Part shown: piece after piece, positions 44,283 through 53,782 of the stretch | How positions within the stretch are numbered: the stretch's first letter is position 1 | Layout: every line of letters starts with the position of its first letter | NCBI GenBank assembly: GCA_035507035.1 | Contig: DATJOJ010000019.1 | Location: 1-64,000, forward strand | Reading direction: 5' to 3' | From: DATJOJ01 sp035507035 | GTDB taxonomy: Bacteria; Acidobacteriota; Terriglobia; Terriglobales; Acidobacteriaceae | DNA: 64,000 nucleotides | Program-made: the position numbers and the translations under genes | Notes under the pieces: generated by a model | Database searches by the model: none | Told to the model about the DNA's origin: nothing | Seen by the model: only the letters and a program-made list of their open reading frames with translations

Positions 44283-44894
44283 ATGGCGGTAAAAGTTGCC
44301 ATCATTTATTACAGCGCTACAGGCACCACGTATCGATTGGCTAGCGCAGTCGAAGTAGGGGCAACCGAAGCTGGCGCCGAGGTCCGCTTTCGCAAAGTGC
44401 GCGAACTCGCGCCCGACGAGGCAATCGCCTCGAATCAAGGATGGGCTGCCCATCGCATTGAGTCGCAACATGTCCCTGAAGCCACGCTTGACGATCTGGC
44501 CTGGGGCGACGCGCTAATTTTTGGTACACCGACACGGTACGGCCTCCCCACCGCACAATTGAAGCAGTTCCTCGACACCACTGGCCCACTCTGGGTAAGG
44601 GGCACGCTGATCAATAAGATCTGTTCTGCCTTCTCCAGTTCAGGCACGCTCCACGGCGGTCAGGAGACCACCATCGTGAACCTCAACACCACTTTTTATC
44701 ACTGGGGCGCGATTATTGTTGGCCTAGGTTATGCCGACCCAATTCAATTCAAGGCGGGTAATCCCTACGGAGCGTCGTTCACCAGCAACAATGGCGCGCT
44801 GAAGCCGGACGAGACCGCGCTCGCGGCCGCGCGCTTTCAAGGCAAGCGTGTCGCGGAATTGACCGCGCAGTTTATCGCTGGACGTAAGCAATAG
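44283..44894 (+). CDS. wrbA: NAD(P)H:quinone oxidoreductase, WrbA type
   Basis: This 203-residue flavodoxin-like protein has YSATGTTYRLA near 11-21 for FMN phosphate, GTPTRYGLPTAQLKQFLD, and SSGTLHGGQETT, all typical of WrbA. It reduces quinones by two electrons to avoid radicals. AGGGGG precedes the start. It lies 14 bases before the oxidase operon, so it may be co-transcribed with respiratory genes. Confidence 0.92.
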   Translation: MAVKVAIIYYSATGTTYRLASAVEVGATEAGAEVRFRKVRELAPDEAIASNQGWAAHRIESQHVPEATLDDLAWGDALIFGTPTRYGLPTAQLKQFLDTTGPLWVRGTLINKICSAFSSSGTLHGGQETTIVNLNTTFYHWGAIIVGLGYADPIQFKAGNPYGASFTSNNGALKPDETALAAARFQGKRVAELTAQFIAGRKQ

Positions 44895-44908
44895 AGAAAT
44901 TAACGCAG

Positions 44909-45958
44909 ATGCGATCGACCACAAACTCGACAACGATCCGAGCCGTCAGGCAACTCGCATTGTTCGCCTTGCCATTAGTTCTATCGGCGCCAATGGCTCT
45001 TGCCGACCCTCCCGGAACTAACATTTTCGCGCCCCAGTCCACGCCGGCGAAGTCGATTCTTGACCTTTCAATCTTCGTGCTCTCGATCACCGGAATCATA
45101 TTTGTTGTCGTTTTCACGTTGCTCGTCTATTCGATTTCCAAATTTCACGCGACGGCAGCAGGTGCAAAACGCGAGCCGGCCCAGGTCTACGGAAGCACCC
45201 AGATCGAGCTGGCCTGGACGATCATCCCGGTTCTCATTGTCGTCGTTCTGTTTCTGGCCACTGCACGCTCGATCCACGCCATTCAGGACGCTCCGGAGCC
45301 GCCAGGCGCTATCGACGTGACCGCGATCGGACATCAGTACTGGTGGGAATTCCGCTATCCGAAGCTCGGCATCATTACCGCCAATGAGCTGCACATTCCG
45401 CTAAGCGATCCGAATCACCCGACGCCAACTTTTTTGCAATTACTTTCGGCGGACACTGATCATAGCTTCTGGATTCCGGAGCTCGCCGGCAAGACGGACC
45501 TCATTCCCAATCATCCGAATCGCATGTGGATGGACCCGCACCGCACCGGAATTTTTCTCGGCCAATGCGCGCAATATTGTGGAACCCAGCACGCAAAGAT
45601 GCTTCTGCGCGTCTCGGTCGATAGTCCCGAGGACTTCGCCGCTTGGGTTCGTACTCAACAACAGCCCGCCGGTCGGAACTCAAGTGCCACGGCGGGACGG
45701 CAGGTCTTCGAGCATACCGCCTGCATTAACTGCCACACCGTTTCCGGGACTCCAGCCGACGGACGCTTCGGTCCTGACCTCACGCACCTGATGAGCCGCG
45801 CCACCATCGCTTCCGGAGCGGCAGAGAATACGCCCGCAAATCTTCGGCTGTGGATTCAGGATCCGGACGCCATCAAGCCTGGTTCGCTCATGCCGGCTAT
45901 GAAATTAAGTGACGCCGATTTAGATGCGGTCGTGAATTATATGGAAACGCTTCACTAA
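44909..45958 (+). CDS. ctaC: Cytochrome c oxidase subunit II with fused cytochrome c (caa3 type)
   Basis: This 349-residue protein has a signal peptide, two transmembrane helices (ILDLSIFVLSITGIIFVVV and a second near 95-115), and a cupredoxin domain with the CuA site CAQYCGTQHAKM near 219-230. A C-terminal cytochrome c domain has CINCH near 271 and the Met ligand in SLMPAMKLSD. It accepts electrons from cytochrome c and passes them to subunit I. The fusion defines the caa3 type. It is the first oxidase gene of the operon. Confidence 0.95.
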   Translation: MRSTTNSTTIRAVRQLALFALPLVLSAPMALADPPGTNIFAPQSTPAKSILDLSIFVLSITGIIFVVVFTLLVYSISKFHATAAGAKREPAQVYGSTQIELAWTIIPVLIVVVLFLATARSIHAIQDAPEPPGAIDVTAIGHQYWWEFRYPKLGIITANELHIPLSDPNHPTPTFLQLLSADTDHSFWIPELAGKTDLIPNHPNRMWMDPHRTGIFLGQCAQYCGTQHAKMLLRVSVDSPEDFAAWVRTQQQPAGRNSSATAGRQVFEHTACINCHTVSGTPADGRFGPDLTHLMSRATIASGAAENTPANLRLWIQDPDAIKPGSLMPAMKLSDADLDAVVNYMETLH

Positions 45959-45972
45959 AGGATTCGGAAGAA

Positions 45973-47646
45973 ATGTCATCGAATGCCATTACAATTCCGG
46001 CGCTGCAGGTCCAAGAAAAACCCTGGGTTGATCGTCTGCATGAGTGGGTCACCACGGTCGATCACAAACGGCTCGGCATTCTCTATATTGTCTATGCGCT
46101 GACGTTTTTGCTGTTCGGCGGCTTCGAGGCGCTCATCATCCGCATCCAGCTGATGCATTCCCATAGCAATTTTGTCTCCCCGCAGGTTTTCAACCGCATG
46201 TTTACCATGCATGGCACGACCATGATCTTTTTTGTGGCCATGCCCGTCCTGTTCGGCTTTGCGAACTACATGGTCCCGTTGATGATCGGCGCGCGCGACA
46301 TGGCCTTCCCGCGGCTGAACGCTTTCAGCTTCTGGCTTATGGCGTTCGGTGGTCTTCTTCTTTATTTCAGTTTCCTCGGGGGAAGTGGTCTCTACGGAGC
46401 GGGAAACGCCCCTGACGTTGGATGGTGGGCGTACGCACCCTTGACGGCCCGCGCGTTCTCACCCGGGCACAGTTCGGATTATTGGACGCTTGCGCTACTA
46501 GTCTCGGGATTCGGGAGCATTGGTACTGCGATCAACATCATCGCGACTGTTCTTTGCATGCGATGCCCGGGCATGAAGCTCACCCGCATGCCTCTGTTCG
46601 CGTGGCTCAATCTTGTGATGTCGGGAATGGTTCTTATCACGCTAACTCCCCTCTCGGCTGCCCAGATCATGCTGCTGATCGACCGCTATCTGGGAGGTCA
46701 TTTCTTCGACGCACAGGCCGGCGGCTCCGCCGTGCTCTGGATGCACTTCTTCTGGATCTTTGGTCATCCGGAGGTCTACATCCTCATCATTCCGTCCTTC
46801 GCTTTCATGTCGGAAATCGTTCCGGTTTTTTCGCGCAAACCGATCTTCGGATATCCCGTCATGGTCGCGGCCACGGTTTGCATCGCCTTTGTGAGCATGA
46901 GCGTGTGGGCGCACCACATGTTCACCGTGGGAATGAGTTCCTATGCCAACAGCTTTTTTGCGATCACCTCGATGATGGTGGGCATCCCGACCGGCATCAA
47001 GATCTTTAACTGGATTGGCACCATGTGGGGCGGCCAAATTGAGTTCAAGACTGCCATGCTCTTCGCCATCGGATTTCTGTTTCAATTTCTGATCGCGGGT
47101 CTCACCGGCATCATGCTGGCCACAGCGCCGTTCGATTGGCAGCTGACCTTGTCATATTTTGTGATTGCACATTTCCACTACGTGATTGTGGGCGGAATTC
47201 TGTTTGCCCTTTTCGGCGCCTTTTATTACTGGTATCCGAAGATCACCGGCCGCATGCTGAGCGAGCGCCTTGGCAAGTGGCACTTCTGGCTGTTCCTCAT
47301 CGGTTTTCACGTGTGCTTTGACGTTATGCACATTCCCGGACTGCTCGGGATGCCGCGCCGCATCTACACCTATGAGCCCAACCGTGGCTGGGACACTCTC
47401 AACCTGATCGTTTCGATCGGTGCGTTTATCCAGGGAATTGCCATCCTTATCTTTGTCTGGAACCTCGTCAGTTCGTATTTCAATGGAGCGGAGGCAGGAA
47501 ACGATCCCTGGGATGCCTGGACGCTTGAGTGGTCGACCACTTCTCCCCCGCCGGCCTACAACTTTGCAACCTTACCGGTGGTTGCGAGCCGTCGTCCCTT
47601 GTGGGACCTGAAACATCCGGAAGATCCGGACAGTCTTTATGAATGA
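45973..47646 (+). CDS. ctaD: Cytochrome c oxidase subunit I
   Basis: This 557-residue protein has 12 or so membrane helices. The heme ligand TMHGTTMIF, the CuB and D-channel region FGHPEVYILIIPSFAF near 262-277 (with the Glu of type A1 oxidases), WAHHMFTVGM, and the heme pair AHFHYVIVGG are intact. It reduces oxygen to water and pumps protons. GGAAG precedes the start, 14 bases after ctaC. Confidence 0.97.
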   Translation: MSSNAITIPALQVQEKPWVDRLHEWVTTVDHKRLGILYIVYALTFLLFGGFEALIIRIQLMHSHSNFVSPQVFNRMFTMHGTTMIFFVAMPVLFGFANYMVPLMIGARDMAFPRLNAFSFWLMAFGGLLLYFSFLGGSGLYGAGNAPDVGWWAYAPLTARAFSPGHSSDYWTLALLVSGFGSIGTAINIIATVLCMRCPGMKLTRMPLFAWLNLVMSGMVLITLTPLSAAQIMLLIDRYLGGHFFDAQAGGSAVLWMHFFWIFGHPEVYILIIPSFAFMSEIVPVFSRKPIFGYPVMVAATVCIAFVSMSVWAHHMFTVGMSSYANSFFAITSMMVGIPTGIKIFNWIGTMWGGQIEFKTAMLFAIGFLFQFLIAGLTGIMLATAPFDWQLTLSYFVIAHFHYVIVGGILFALFGAFYYWYPKITGRMLSERLGKWHFWLFLIGFHVCFDVMHIPGLLGMPRRIYTYEPNRGWDTLNLIVSIGAFIQGIAILIFVWNLVSSYFNGAEAGNDPWDAWTLEWSTTSPPPAYNFATLPVVASRRPLWDLKHPEDPDSLYE

Positions 47647-47658
47647 AGGAAAAGAGCA

Positions 47659-48255
47659 ATGAGCGCAGCCACAATCCCGCCAGTTGAAATGCCGCAGAGT
47701 TGGACTCTGCCCTACCGCGCCAAGGTTGGGATGGTTTCGCTCATCATCGCCGAATCCGCAATCTTCACCATTTTTGTGGTCGCCTATCTTTTCTATCTTG
47801 GCAAGAGCATCAGCGGGCCGACTCCGAAGGAGGTGCTTGAGACACCGATCTTTTTCACGATTTGCTTACTGTCCAGCAGCCTCACCATTCACTTCGCCGG
47901 CAGATCGCTTGAACGCAACCATCGTGGAGCATTTCTCGGATTGTGGGCGCTCACCATTCTTCTCGGCGGACTGTTTCTGATCGGCACGGGTATGGAATGG
48001 CACCGGCTGATCTACCAACACGGGCTGACGATCTCTACCAATCTTTTTGGAACAACCTATTACTCACTGGTTGGCCTGCACGCATTTCACGTCACTGCGG
48101 GACTCATCATGCTCACCATCGTCCTTCTCTTTGCTCTGGCTGGAAAGGTGCAGCAAGATCAGTTCCGGCGCGTCGACACGCTCGCCTTGTACTGGCACTT
48201 TGTGGACGCTGTTTGGGTCGTGGTTTTCACCGTGGTTTACATCGTGGGACGCTGA
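47659..48255 (+). CDS. ctaE: Cytochrome c oxidase subunit III
   Basis: This 198-residue membrane protein has five hydrophobic helices, TGMEWHRLIYQHGL, the family sequence FHVTAGLIMLTIV, and the terminal WHFVDAVWVVVFTVVYI. Subunit III stabilises the proton-pumping core. It is the short bacterial form. GAAGGA precedes the start. Confidence 0.94.
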   Translation: MSAATIPPVEMPQSWTLPYRAKVGMVSLIIAESAIFTIFVVAYLFYLGKSISGPTPKEVLETPIFFTICLLSSSLTIHFAGRSLERNHRGAFLGLWALTILLGGLFLIGTGMEWHRLIYQHGLTISTNLFGTTYYSLVGLHAFHVTAGLIMLTIVLLFALAGKVQQDQFRRVDTLALYWHFVDAVWVVVFTVVYIVGR

Positions 48256-48260
48256 TAAAA

Positions 48261-49115
48261 ATGACGACGGCAGCAGAACAACTCGGCCAAAATACGAGAA
48301 CTCCGCGCGAGATTGAATCCCCTGCACCGACTGCATGGCCTTTCATTCTGGCCTTCGGATTTACTCTGTTGTTCGCGGGTCTGGTAACCAGCCTGTCCGT
48401 CACCCTCCTCGGTCTTGTGCTCGCTGCGGCAGGATGCATCGGCTGGTTCCGCGAAGTTCTTCCACGCGAACATGAAATCGCTGTTGCCGTCCTCCCCGAT
48501 GAGTTCCGCCCGACCACTGAGCGTCGCGCGGTTGATCGAGTTCCGATCACCGAACAAATGCGCGCCTGGCTGCCGGTTCACACCTATCCAATCTCGGCTG
48601 GTCTGAAGGGTGGACTGGCAGGCGGTGTCGCGATGGCGGTGCTGGCCTGTACCTATGGCGTGTTGAAAGGGAGCATCTGGTATCCCATCAACCTGCTTGC
48701 TGCGACAGCGTATGCGCAATCCACAAAAATGGGACTGGCGCAGTTGAATTCCTTTCACCTCGACAGCTTCCTGATCGCGCTCGGATTGCACGCCCTCGTT
48801 TCTGCGTTGGTTGGCCTGCTGTACGGCGCCATGCTGCCGATGTTCACACACCGCCCCATTATCCTGGGCGGCTTGATTGGCCCAGTTCTCTGGTCCGGGT
48901 TGATTTACTCGATGCTCGGCCTGCTCAACCCGGTGCTCGAAAGCCACATCGATTGGTACTGGTTTATCGCATCACAGGTTGGCTTCGGAGTTGTCGCGGG
49001 CCTGGTGGTGGTACGCCAGAATCGCAAGCTGACATCCGAGAACCTGCCGTTCGCTATGCGAGCCGGAGTGGAAGCTCCAGGAATTATTTCGCCGCACGGA
49101 GAAGGACGGTCGTGA
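48261..49115 (+). CDS. Membrane protein of the respiratory operon, unknown role
   Basis: From ATG 48261 the 284-residue protein has two hydrophobic segments near 28-60, a soluble stretch with ITEQMRAWLPVHTYPISAG, and then five or so more hydrophobic segments, ending with a polar tail. It lies exactly where a subunit IV would be in a caa3 operon but is far longer. I do not recognise a named family. The constant place between oxidase and bc genes suggests a structural or assembly part of the oxidase-bc supercomplex. The next gene overlaps its stop by 4 bases. Confidence 0.75.
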   Translation: MTTAAEQLGQNTRTPREIESPAPTAWPFILAFGFTLLFAGLVTSLSVTLLGLVLAAAGCIGWFREVLPREHEIAVAVLPDEFRPTTERRAVDRVPITEQMRAWLPVHTYPISAGLKGGLAGGVAMAVLACTYGVLKGSIWYPINLLAATAYAQSTKMGLAQLNSFHLDSFLIALGLHALVSALVGLLYGAMLPMFTHRPIILGGLIGPVLWSGLIYSMLGLLNPVLESHIDWYWFIASQVGFGVVAGLVVVRQNRKLTSENLPFAMRAGVEAPGIISPHGEGRS

Positions 49116-49873
49116 ACTCACCCCGATATTCATCCATCGCTGTCGTGGTCGGCACGCTCGTCGTGAGCATGATGCTCTCCGGTTGCAGCTCGCCGCCCGG
49201 TCAGCCAGCTAAGAGTTCCGAAGTTCTGGCTCCGAGTGAGGTCACAGATTTTTCTACTTTGTATGGAGAAAACTGCGCGGCTTGCCACGGCTCGGAAGGT
49301 CGGGGCGGCGCGTCGATCGCTCTGGCCGATCCGGTTTACCTGGCCATAGCCGACGACGCATCGATACGCAAAGTGATTGCCAACGGCGTGCAAGGAACTT
49401 CGATGCCGGCTTTCGCTGAAAGTGCCGGCGGAATGCTTACCGATAAGCAGATCGAAATCATTACCACGCAAATGCGTTCGCGATGGAGCCGCCCGGAAAT
49501 TCTCGACGGAACGAATGCACCTCCCTATAAGGCAAGCTCTCCCGGCAACGCCCAGCAGGGCGAAGTTGCCTATGGAACTTACTGCGCATCGTGTCATGGT
49601 CCTCAAGGCCAGGGCACACCCAAAGGTAGCTCGATCACCAACGATTCATTCTTGGCGTTGGTCAGTGATCAGGGGCTGCGTACGATTGTCATCGCCGGCC
49701 GCCCCGAACTCGGTGCGCCCGACTGGCGCGGAAACCTGCCCGGCAAACCGATGTCCGATCGGGAAATCACCGACGTCGTCGCATGGTTGGGCTCGCATCG
49801 GGTGCAAAATCCCGGACAACCCTATTCCGCCTCGAATCTCGCCCAGCATCCGGAGTCAGCCAATGTCCGCTAA
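49112..49873 (+). CDS. Diheme cytochrome c lipoprotein
   Basis: A GTG start overlaps the upstream stop (GTGA), with GGAGAAGGA before it. A lipoprotein signal ends in LSGC near residue 24. Two cytochrome c domains follow, with CAACH near 55-59 and CASCH near 158-162. The 253-residue protein is anchored to the membrane and could carry electrons from the bc complex to the oxidase, taking the role of cytochrome c1. It overlaps the Rieske gene by 11 bases. Confidence 0.9.
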   Translation: MNSPRYSSIAVVVGTLVVSMMLSGCSSPPGQPAKSSEVLAPSEVTDFSTLYGENCAACHGSEGRGGASIALADPVYLAIADDASIRKVIANGVQGTSMPAFAESAGGMLTDKQIEIITTQMRSRWSRPEILDGTNAPPYKASSPGNAQQGEVAYGTYCASCHGPQGQGTPKGSSITNDSFLALVSDQGLRTIVIAGRPELGAPDWRGNLPGKPMSDREITDVVAWLGSHRVQNPGQPYSASNLAQHPESANVR

Positions 49874-50432
49874 ACCTGTGCTTATACCGCCAAGTGAACC
49901 TGCTCTCTCGCGCCGCGGATTTTTTGTGAAGTTGGGCATTCTCTTCAACGGCGTGGCCGCAGCGATCATCGCCGTGCCCATCGTTGGATATCTTTTCTCG
50001 GCAATTACACGCGGTCGTGGCAATGGATACCTCTCGTGGGTGCAACTCGGAAAGGTCGCCGACTTCCCCGAAGGCGAGACGCGCCTGGCAACCTTTCGCA
50101 ATCCCTATGTGATGCCGACCGACGGCCGAACTGCCGACACAGCCTGCTGGGTGCGGCACGTCGCAGGAGAACAATTTCAGGTCTTCGCCATCAACTGCGC
50201 GCATCTCGGCTGCCCGGTTCGCTGGTTTCCCCAGTCAGGCTTGTTCATGTGTCCCTGTCACGGCGGAGCCTACTACCGTGATGGATCGCGCGCCTCTGGA
50301 CCGCCCGAACGTGGACTTTTCGAATATCCATACAAAGTCGAGAACGGCGTGATCACGATTCAAGCGGGTGAATTGCCAACGCCAGGAGCGGCGATGGCTG
50401 AACTGACCGGAGAGAAACCGCCATGCGCGTGA
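49863..50432 (+). CDS. Rieske iron-sulfur protein of a cytochrome bc complex
   Basis: This 189-residue protein begins with a Tat-like SRRGFFVKLGILF and one transmembrane helix (VAAAIIAVPIVGYLF). The cluster motifs CAHLGC near 112-117 and CPCHGG near 130-135 hold the two Cys and two His that bind the [2Fe-2S] centre. It takes electrons from quinol. I set the start at ATG 49863, overlapping the cytochrome c gene, instead of a long frame opening at 49377 inside that gene. It overlaps cytochrome b by 10 bases. Confidence 0.93.
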   Translation: MSAKPVLIPPSEPALSRRGFFVKLGILFNGVAAAIIAVPIVGYLFSAITRGRGNGYLSWVQLGKVADFPEGETRLATFRNPYVMPTDGRTADTACWVRHVAGEQFQVFAINCAHLGCPVRWFPQSGLFMCPCHGGAYYRDGSRASGPPERGLFEYPYKVENGVITIQAGELPTPGAAMAELTGEKPPCA

Positions 50433-51919
50433 TGATTAAGAACATCGGCGAGTGGTTCGATCAGCGCTTGCAGCTGGCTGCCCCGGTTCGCGAAGTCGCC
50501 GAACATCGCGTCCCGCGGGAAACCGCCAGTTGGTTTTATGTGTTTGGTAGCGGCGCCCTAACGGTCTTCGTGTTGCAAATCGTGACCGGCATTCTGCTCG
50601 CTTTCGTCTACGTGCCTTCCGGCGCGGAAGCATGGAACAGCCTGCAAGCCCTAAATCACGACGTGACGCTCGGTTGGTTCATTCGCGCCATGCACGGATG
50701 GGGTTCGGACTTCATGATCGCCGTCGTCCTCATCCACATGGTTCAGGTGTTTCTCTTTGGCGCCTACAAGTTCCCCCGCGAACTGACTTGGATCCTTGGC
50801 ATCTTTTTACTGCTGATGACGCTGGGCATGGCTTTCACCGGCCAGGTGCTGCGCTTCGATCAGGACGCTTACTGGGGCCTCGGAATCGGCGCCTCCATCG
50901 CAAGCCGGGTTCCGGTTCTCGGTCCATTCGTCGTGAAATTGATGTTGGGCGGTCCAATCATCGCCGGCGCAACGCTGTCCCGGTTCTTCGCTCTGCATGT
51001 GTTCGTGATTCCGGGATTGCTGATCGGCTTTGTCTCCCTCCATTTGTTAATGGTCGTGACACTCGGCATCAACGAATGGCCCATGCCCGGCCGCATCGTA
51101 AAACGCGCCACATATATTAATGATTACCACGAGCTGATCAAGAAAGATGGCGAGCCATTCGTTCCCTATGCCGTCTGGAAAGACATGTTCTTCGCAGGAC
51201 TGATGATTCTGGCGGTGGCTGCCTGTGCGCTCTACTTCGGCCCATTCGGGCCGACGGGCAGACCCGATCCAACCATCATTCAAACCGTCCCCAAGCCTGA
51301 TTACTTTTTCCTCTGGCTCTATGCTTTGCTTTCTCTGCTCCCACCATCACTTGAAACACCGTTTCTTCTGATCGGGCCAGTGGTGGCAATTGCCGGCCTG
51401 CTTCTTCTCCCGTTCCTTTCCGGAGAAGGTGAAAAGAGTTGGAAGCGCCGGCCCATCGCAGTTTTGACGGTGATGTTGATCGCGATTACCCTCGGGACGT
51501 TCACTCATCTCGCCGGATACACGCCGTGGAGTCCGCATATGAACGCATGGAGCGGTGATCCAGTGCCAGCTCAGTTCATCCACGGCTCGACCGCGCTCGA
51601 GCGGCAAGGCGCATTAGTCTTCCAGGTCAAGCAGTGCCGCAACTGTCACTCTCTGGGCGAAACCGGCGGACAACGCGGACCCGCTCTTGACAGCGTTGCC
51701 GTGCGCCTCACGCAAGATCAGCTCATCCGGCAAGTCATTCAAGGCGGCGGCAACATGCCCGCTTACGGCAAGAACTTGAGTCCCGCGGAAACCACGGCGC
51801 TCGTAGCTTTCCTCGAAACCCTCCATCCCAAAGGACAACAGCCAGCACGCGATGCCTCTCGTGATCTCGCGCTCGGCGACACGTCCGGAAACAATGCGCA
51901 ATCTGGATCGCAGCCCTAG
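50423..51919 (+). CDS. Cytochrome b fused to a C-terminal cytochrome c domain
   Basis: This 498-residue protein joins a full-length cytochrome b (N-terminal four-helix heme domain and C-terminal helices) to a cytochrome c with CRNCH near 404. The heme b ligands are in HGWGSDFMIAVVLIH and HVFVIPGLLIGFVSLH; the second pair has the 14-residue spacing of the b6 type. The Qo motif that is normally PEWY or PDWY reads PDYF here. The complex oxidises quinol and passes electrons to cytochrome c. It lies between the Rieske and ctaG genes. Confidence 0.92.
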   Translation: MRVMIKNIGEWFDQRLQLAAPVREVAEHRVPRETASWFYVFGSGALTVFVLQIVTGILLAFVYVPSGAEAWNSLQALNHDVTLGWFIRAMHGWGSDFMIAVVLIHMVQVFLFGAYKFPRELTWILGIFLLLMTLGMAFTGQVLRFDQDAYWGLGIGASIASRVPVLGPFVVKLMLGGPIIAGATLSRFFALHVFVIPGLLIGFVSLHLLMVVTLGINEWPMPGRIVKRATYINDYHELIKKDGEPFVPYAVWKDMFFAGLMILAVAACALYFGPFGPTGRPDPTIIQTVPKPDYFFLWLYALLSLLPPSLETPFLLIGPVVAIAGLLLLPFLSGEGEKSWKRRPIAVLTVMLIAITLGTFTHLAGYTPWSPHMNAWSGDPVPAQFIHGSTALERQGALVFQVKQCRNCHSLGETGGQRGPALDSVAVRLTQDQLIRQVIQGGGNMPAYGKNLSPAETTALVAFLETLHPKGQQPARDASRDLALGDTSGNNAQSGSQP

Positions 51920-51931
51920 GAGCACGGTCCC

Positions 51932-52780
51932 ATGCCACATCTTCATCACGCATCGGCATCGTTCGGGCCCGCGGCAATCACTGTAATCATTGTTTTCACC
52001 GCCCTGCTCTATCTTGACGGATGGATTTCTCTTCGATCCAATTCTCCCGTTTCCGCCTGGCGCACCAGCAGTTTTCTCATTGGTCTGTTCCTGATCTGGA
52101 CCGCCGTAGCGTCTCCGGTTTCCGCTCTTGATCATGAGTTGCTGACCGTGCACATGCTGAAGCATTTGCTGCTGATGACTTTTGCTCCTCCGCTGATCTG
52201 GCTAGGGGAACCGGTGCGTTATATACGGTGGGCTTTTCCGCCCTCGATCCGGCGGACAAGAACATTCGCTCCACCCGGCACACGACAAATGCTAGCAATC
52301 TGCTGGCTCGCCGCTGCTGCGGCCCTGCTTGTGTGGCACGTTCCGTCGGTGTTCGCCCTGACAATGCACTCGCCGGCATTGCACTTCGTCGAGCAGGCGT
52401 CATTTCTAGTGACTGGACTTCTATTCTGGTGGCCCGTGATTCAGCCTTGGCCGAGCGCTCCGGAATCAGATTTGTCGATGATCTTGTATCTTTTTTTCGC
52501 CACCCTGCCTTGCGACGTCCTCGCTGGATTTCTGGTCTTTTGCGACCGTGTGGTCTACACCGATTACTTGTCCTCATCGCATCTATCCGGTTTTACCGCT
52601 ATTGACGATCAGCAATGTGCCGCCGCATTAATGTGGACTTCCGTCACGCTGGTGTATTTACTGGCCGGAACGATCTTAGCCATGCGAATGCTCTCGCCGC
52701 AGAAGCACCTTGACGCCAAAATAACGCAGCATGTCCACCCAACTTCGCCCAACATTCCACCGCGCTTGGAGGCTATTTGA
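51932..52780 (+). CDS. ctaG: Cytochrome c oxidase assembly protein, CtaG (caa3) type
   Basis: This 282-residue membrane protein has about seven hydrophobic segments and motifs of the Bacillus-type CtaG family: HELLTVHMLKHLLLM, PPLIWLGEP, and a His-rich region around WWPVIQPWP. It is needed for caa3 oxidase assembly, probably at the copper step. It overlaps cyoE by 4 bases. Confidence 0.88.
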   Translation: MPHLHHASASFGPAAITVIIVFTALLYLDGWISLRSNSPVSAWRTSSFLIGLFLIWTAVASPVSALDHELLTVHMLKHLLLMTFAPPLIWLGEPVRYIRWAFPPSIRRTRTFAPPGTRQMLAICWLAAAAALLVWHVPSVFALTMHSPALHFVEQASFLVTGLLFWWPVIQPWPSAPESDLSMILYLFFATLPCDVLAGFLVFCDRVVYTDYLSSSHLSGFTAIDDQQCAAALMWTSVTLVYLLAGTILAMRMLSPQKHLDAKITQHVHPTSPNIPPRLEAI

Positions 52781-53712
52781 GCGCAGCCACCAAACCCGCT
52801 TTTGCGAGGCTCGATGCCTCAATTTCGCCGCGAGTTTCTTTCACTCGTTCCACAGTCGTGGCCGATTTTTTGGCCCTCACCAAGCCAGAAGTCAATTTTC
52901 TGATCCTGATCACGACGTTCGCCGGTTTCTATCTTGGTCGTGCCGCCGGATGGCGGGATTTCCCCTATTGGGTTTCGATTAACACGTTGCTGGGTACATT
53001 GCTGGTAGCCAGTGGCACCGGCACTCTGAACCAATATCTCGAACGCCGCTTCGATGCGCAGATGCGTAGGACTGCCCGTCGGCCGCTCGCCGACGGCCGG
53101 CTCAAGCCCGGTGTCGTCCTGTGTTTTGGTCTCGCATTATCGCTGCTCGGCAGCGTCTATCTCATGGTCGCTGTCAATTTTCTTGCCAGCCTGCTCGCAG
53201 TCGCCACCTTGCTGTCTTATCTTCTTATTTACACTCCGCTCAAGCGAAAGACGTCAGTGTGTACCCTGATCGGCGCATTCCCCGGCGCCATGCCTCCTTT
53301 AATCGGCTGGGCCGCGGCCTCTGGCAGCTTGAACTTCAAGGCCCTGACCCTCTACGCAATCCTTTTTCTCTGGCAGTTCCCGCACTTCATGGCAATCGCC
53401 TGGATGTATCGCGAAGATTACGCCCGAGCCGGCTACCTCGTGCTCCCTGCTGGCCCGAACGCGCGGGCCAGTTTAGTTCGCCTACAAACCGTATTACCCC
53501 TGCTAGCCTTGGTGCCGCTCAGTGTGCTGCCAATGTGGATGGGGGAAGCGAAGTTCTATGTGATCGGAGCCTTGATGCTGGGCGTGGGCTTCTTCTATTA
53601 CGGGGCACAGTTTGTAGCTTGCAGGTCGAACTCCGCTGCTCGACACCTTCTCGCCGCATCTATCATTTATCTTCCCGCCCTCTTCGCCGTGATGGTGCTG
53701 GCCCACCACTAG
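52777..53712 (+). CDS. ctaB: Protoheme IX farnesyltransferase (heme O synthase)
   Basis: This 311-residue UbiA-type membrane enzyme attaches a farnesyl group to heme B for the oxidase. The first Asp-rich site is in LNQYLERRFDAQMRRTARRPL, and YTPLKRKT and GAFPGAMPPLIGW follow. It starts with TTG at 52777 inside the ctaG stop, with TTGGAGG a few bases before. It ends the respiratory operon. Confidence 0.94.
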   Translation: MSAATKPAFARLDASISPRVSFTRSTVVADFLALTKPEVNFLILITTFAGFYLGRAAGWRDFPYWVSINTLLGTLLVASGTGTLNQYLERRFDAQMRRTARRPLADGRLKPGVVLCFGLALSLLGSVYLMVAVNFLASLLAVATLLSYLLIYTPLKRKTSVCTLIGAFPGAMPPLIGWAAASGSLNFKALTLYAILFLWQFPHFMAIAWMYREDYARAGYLVLPAGPNARASLVRLQTVLPLLALVPLSVLPMWMGEAKFYVIGALMLGVGFFYYGAQFVACRSNSAARHLLAASIIYLPALFAVMVLAHH

Positions 53713-53782
53713 AAAAACACAAGCCGCCGTGGGTTCTTACCTCATCGCTCAAAAAGCAACTCACGCGAAATCTCAGAGCCAC

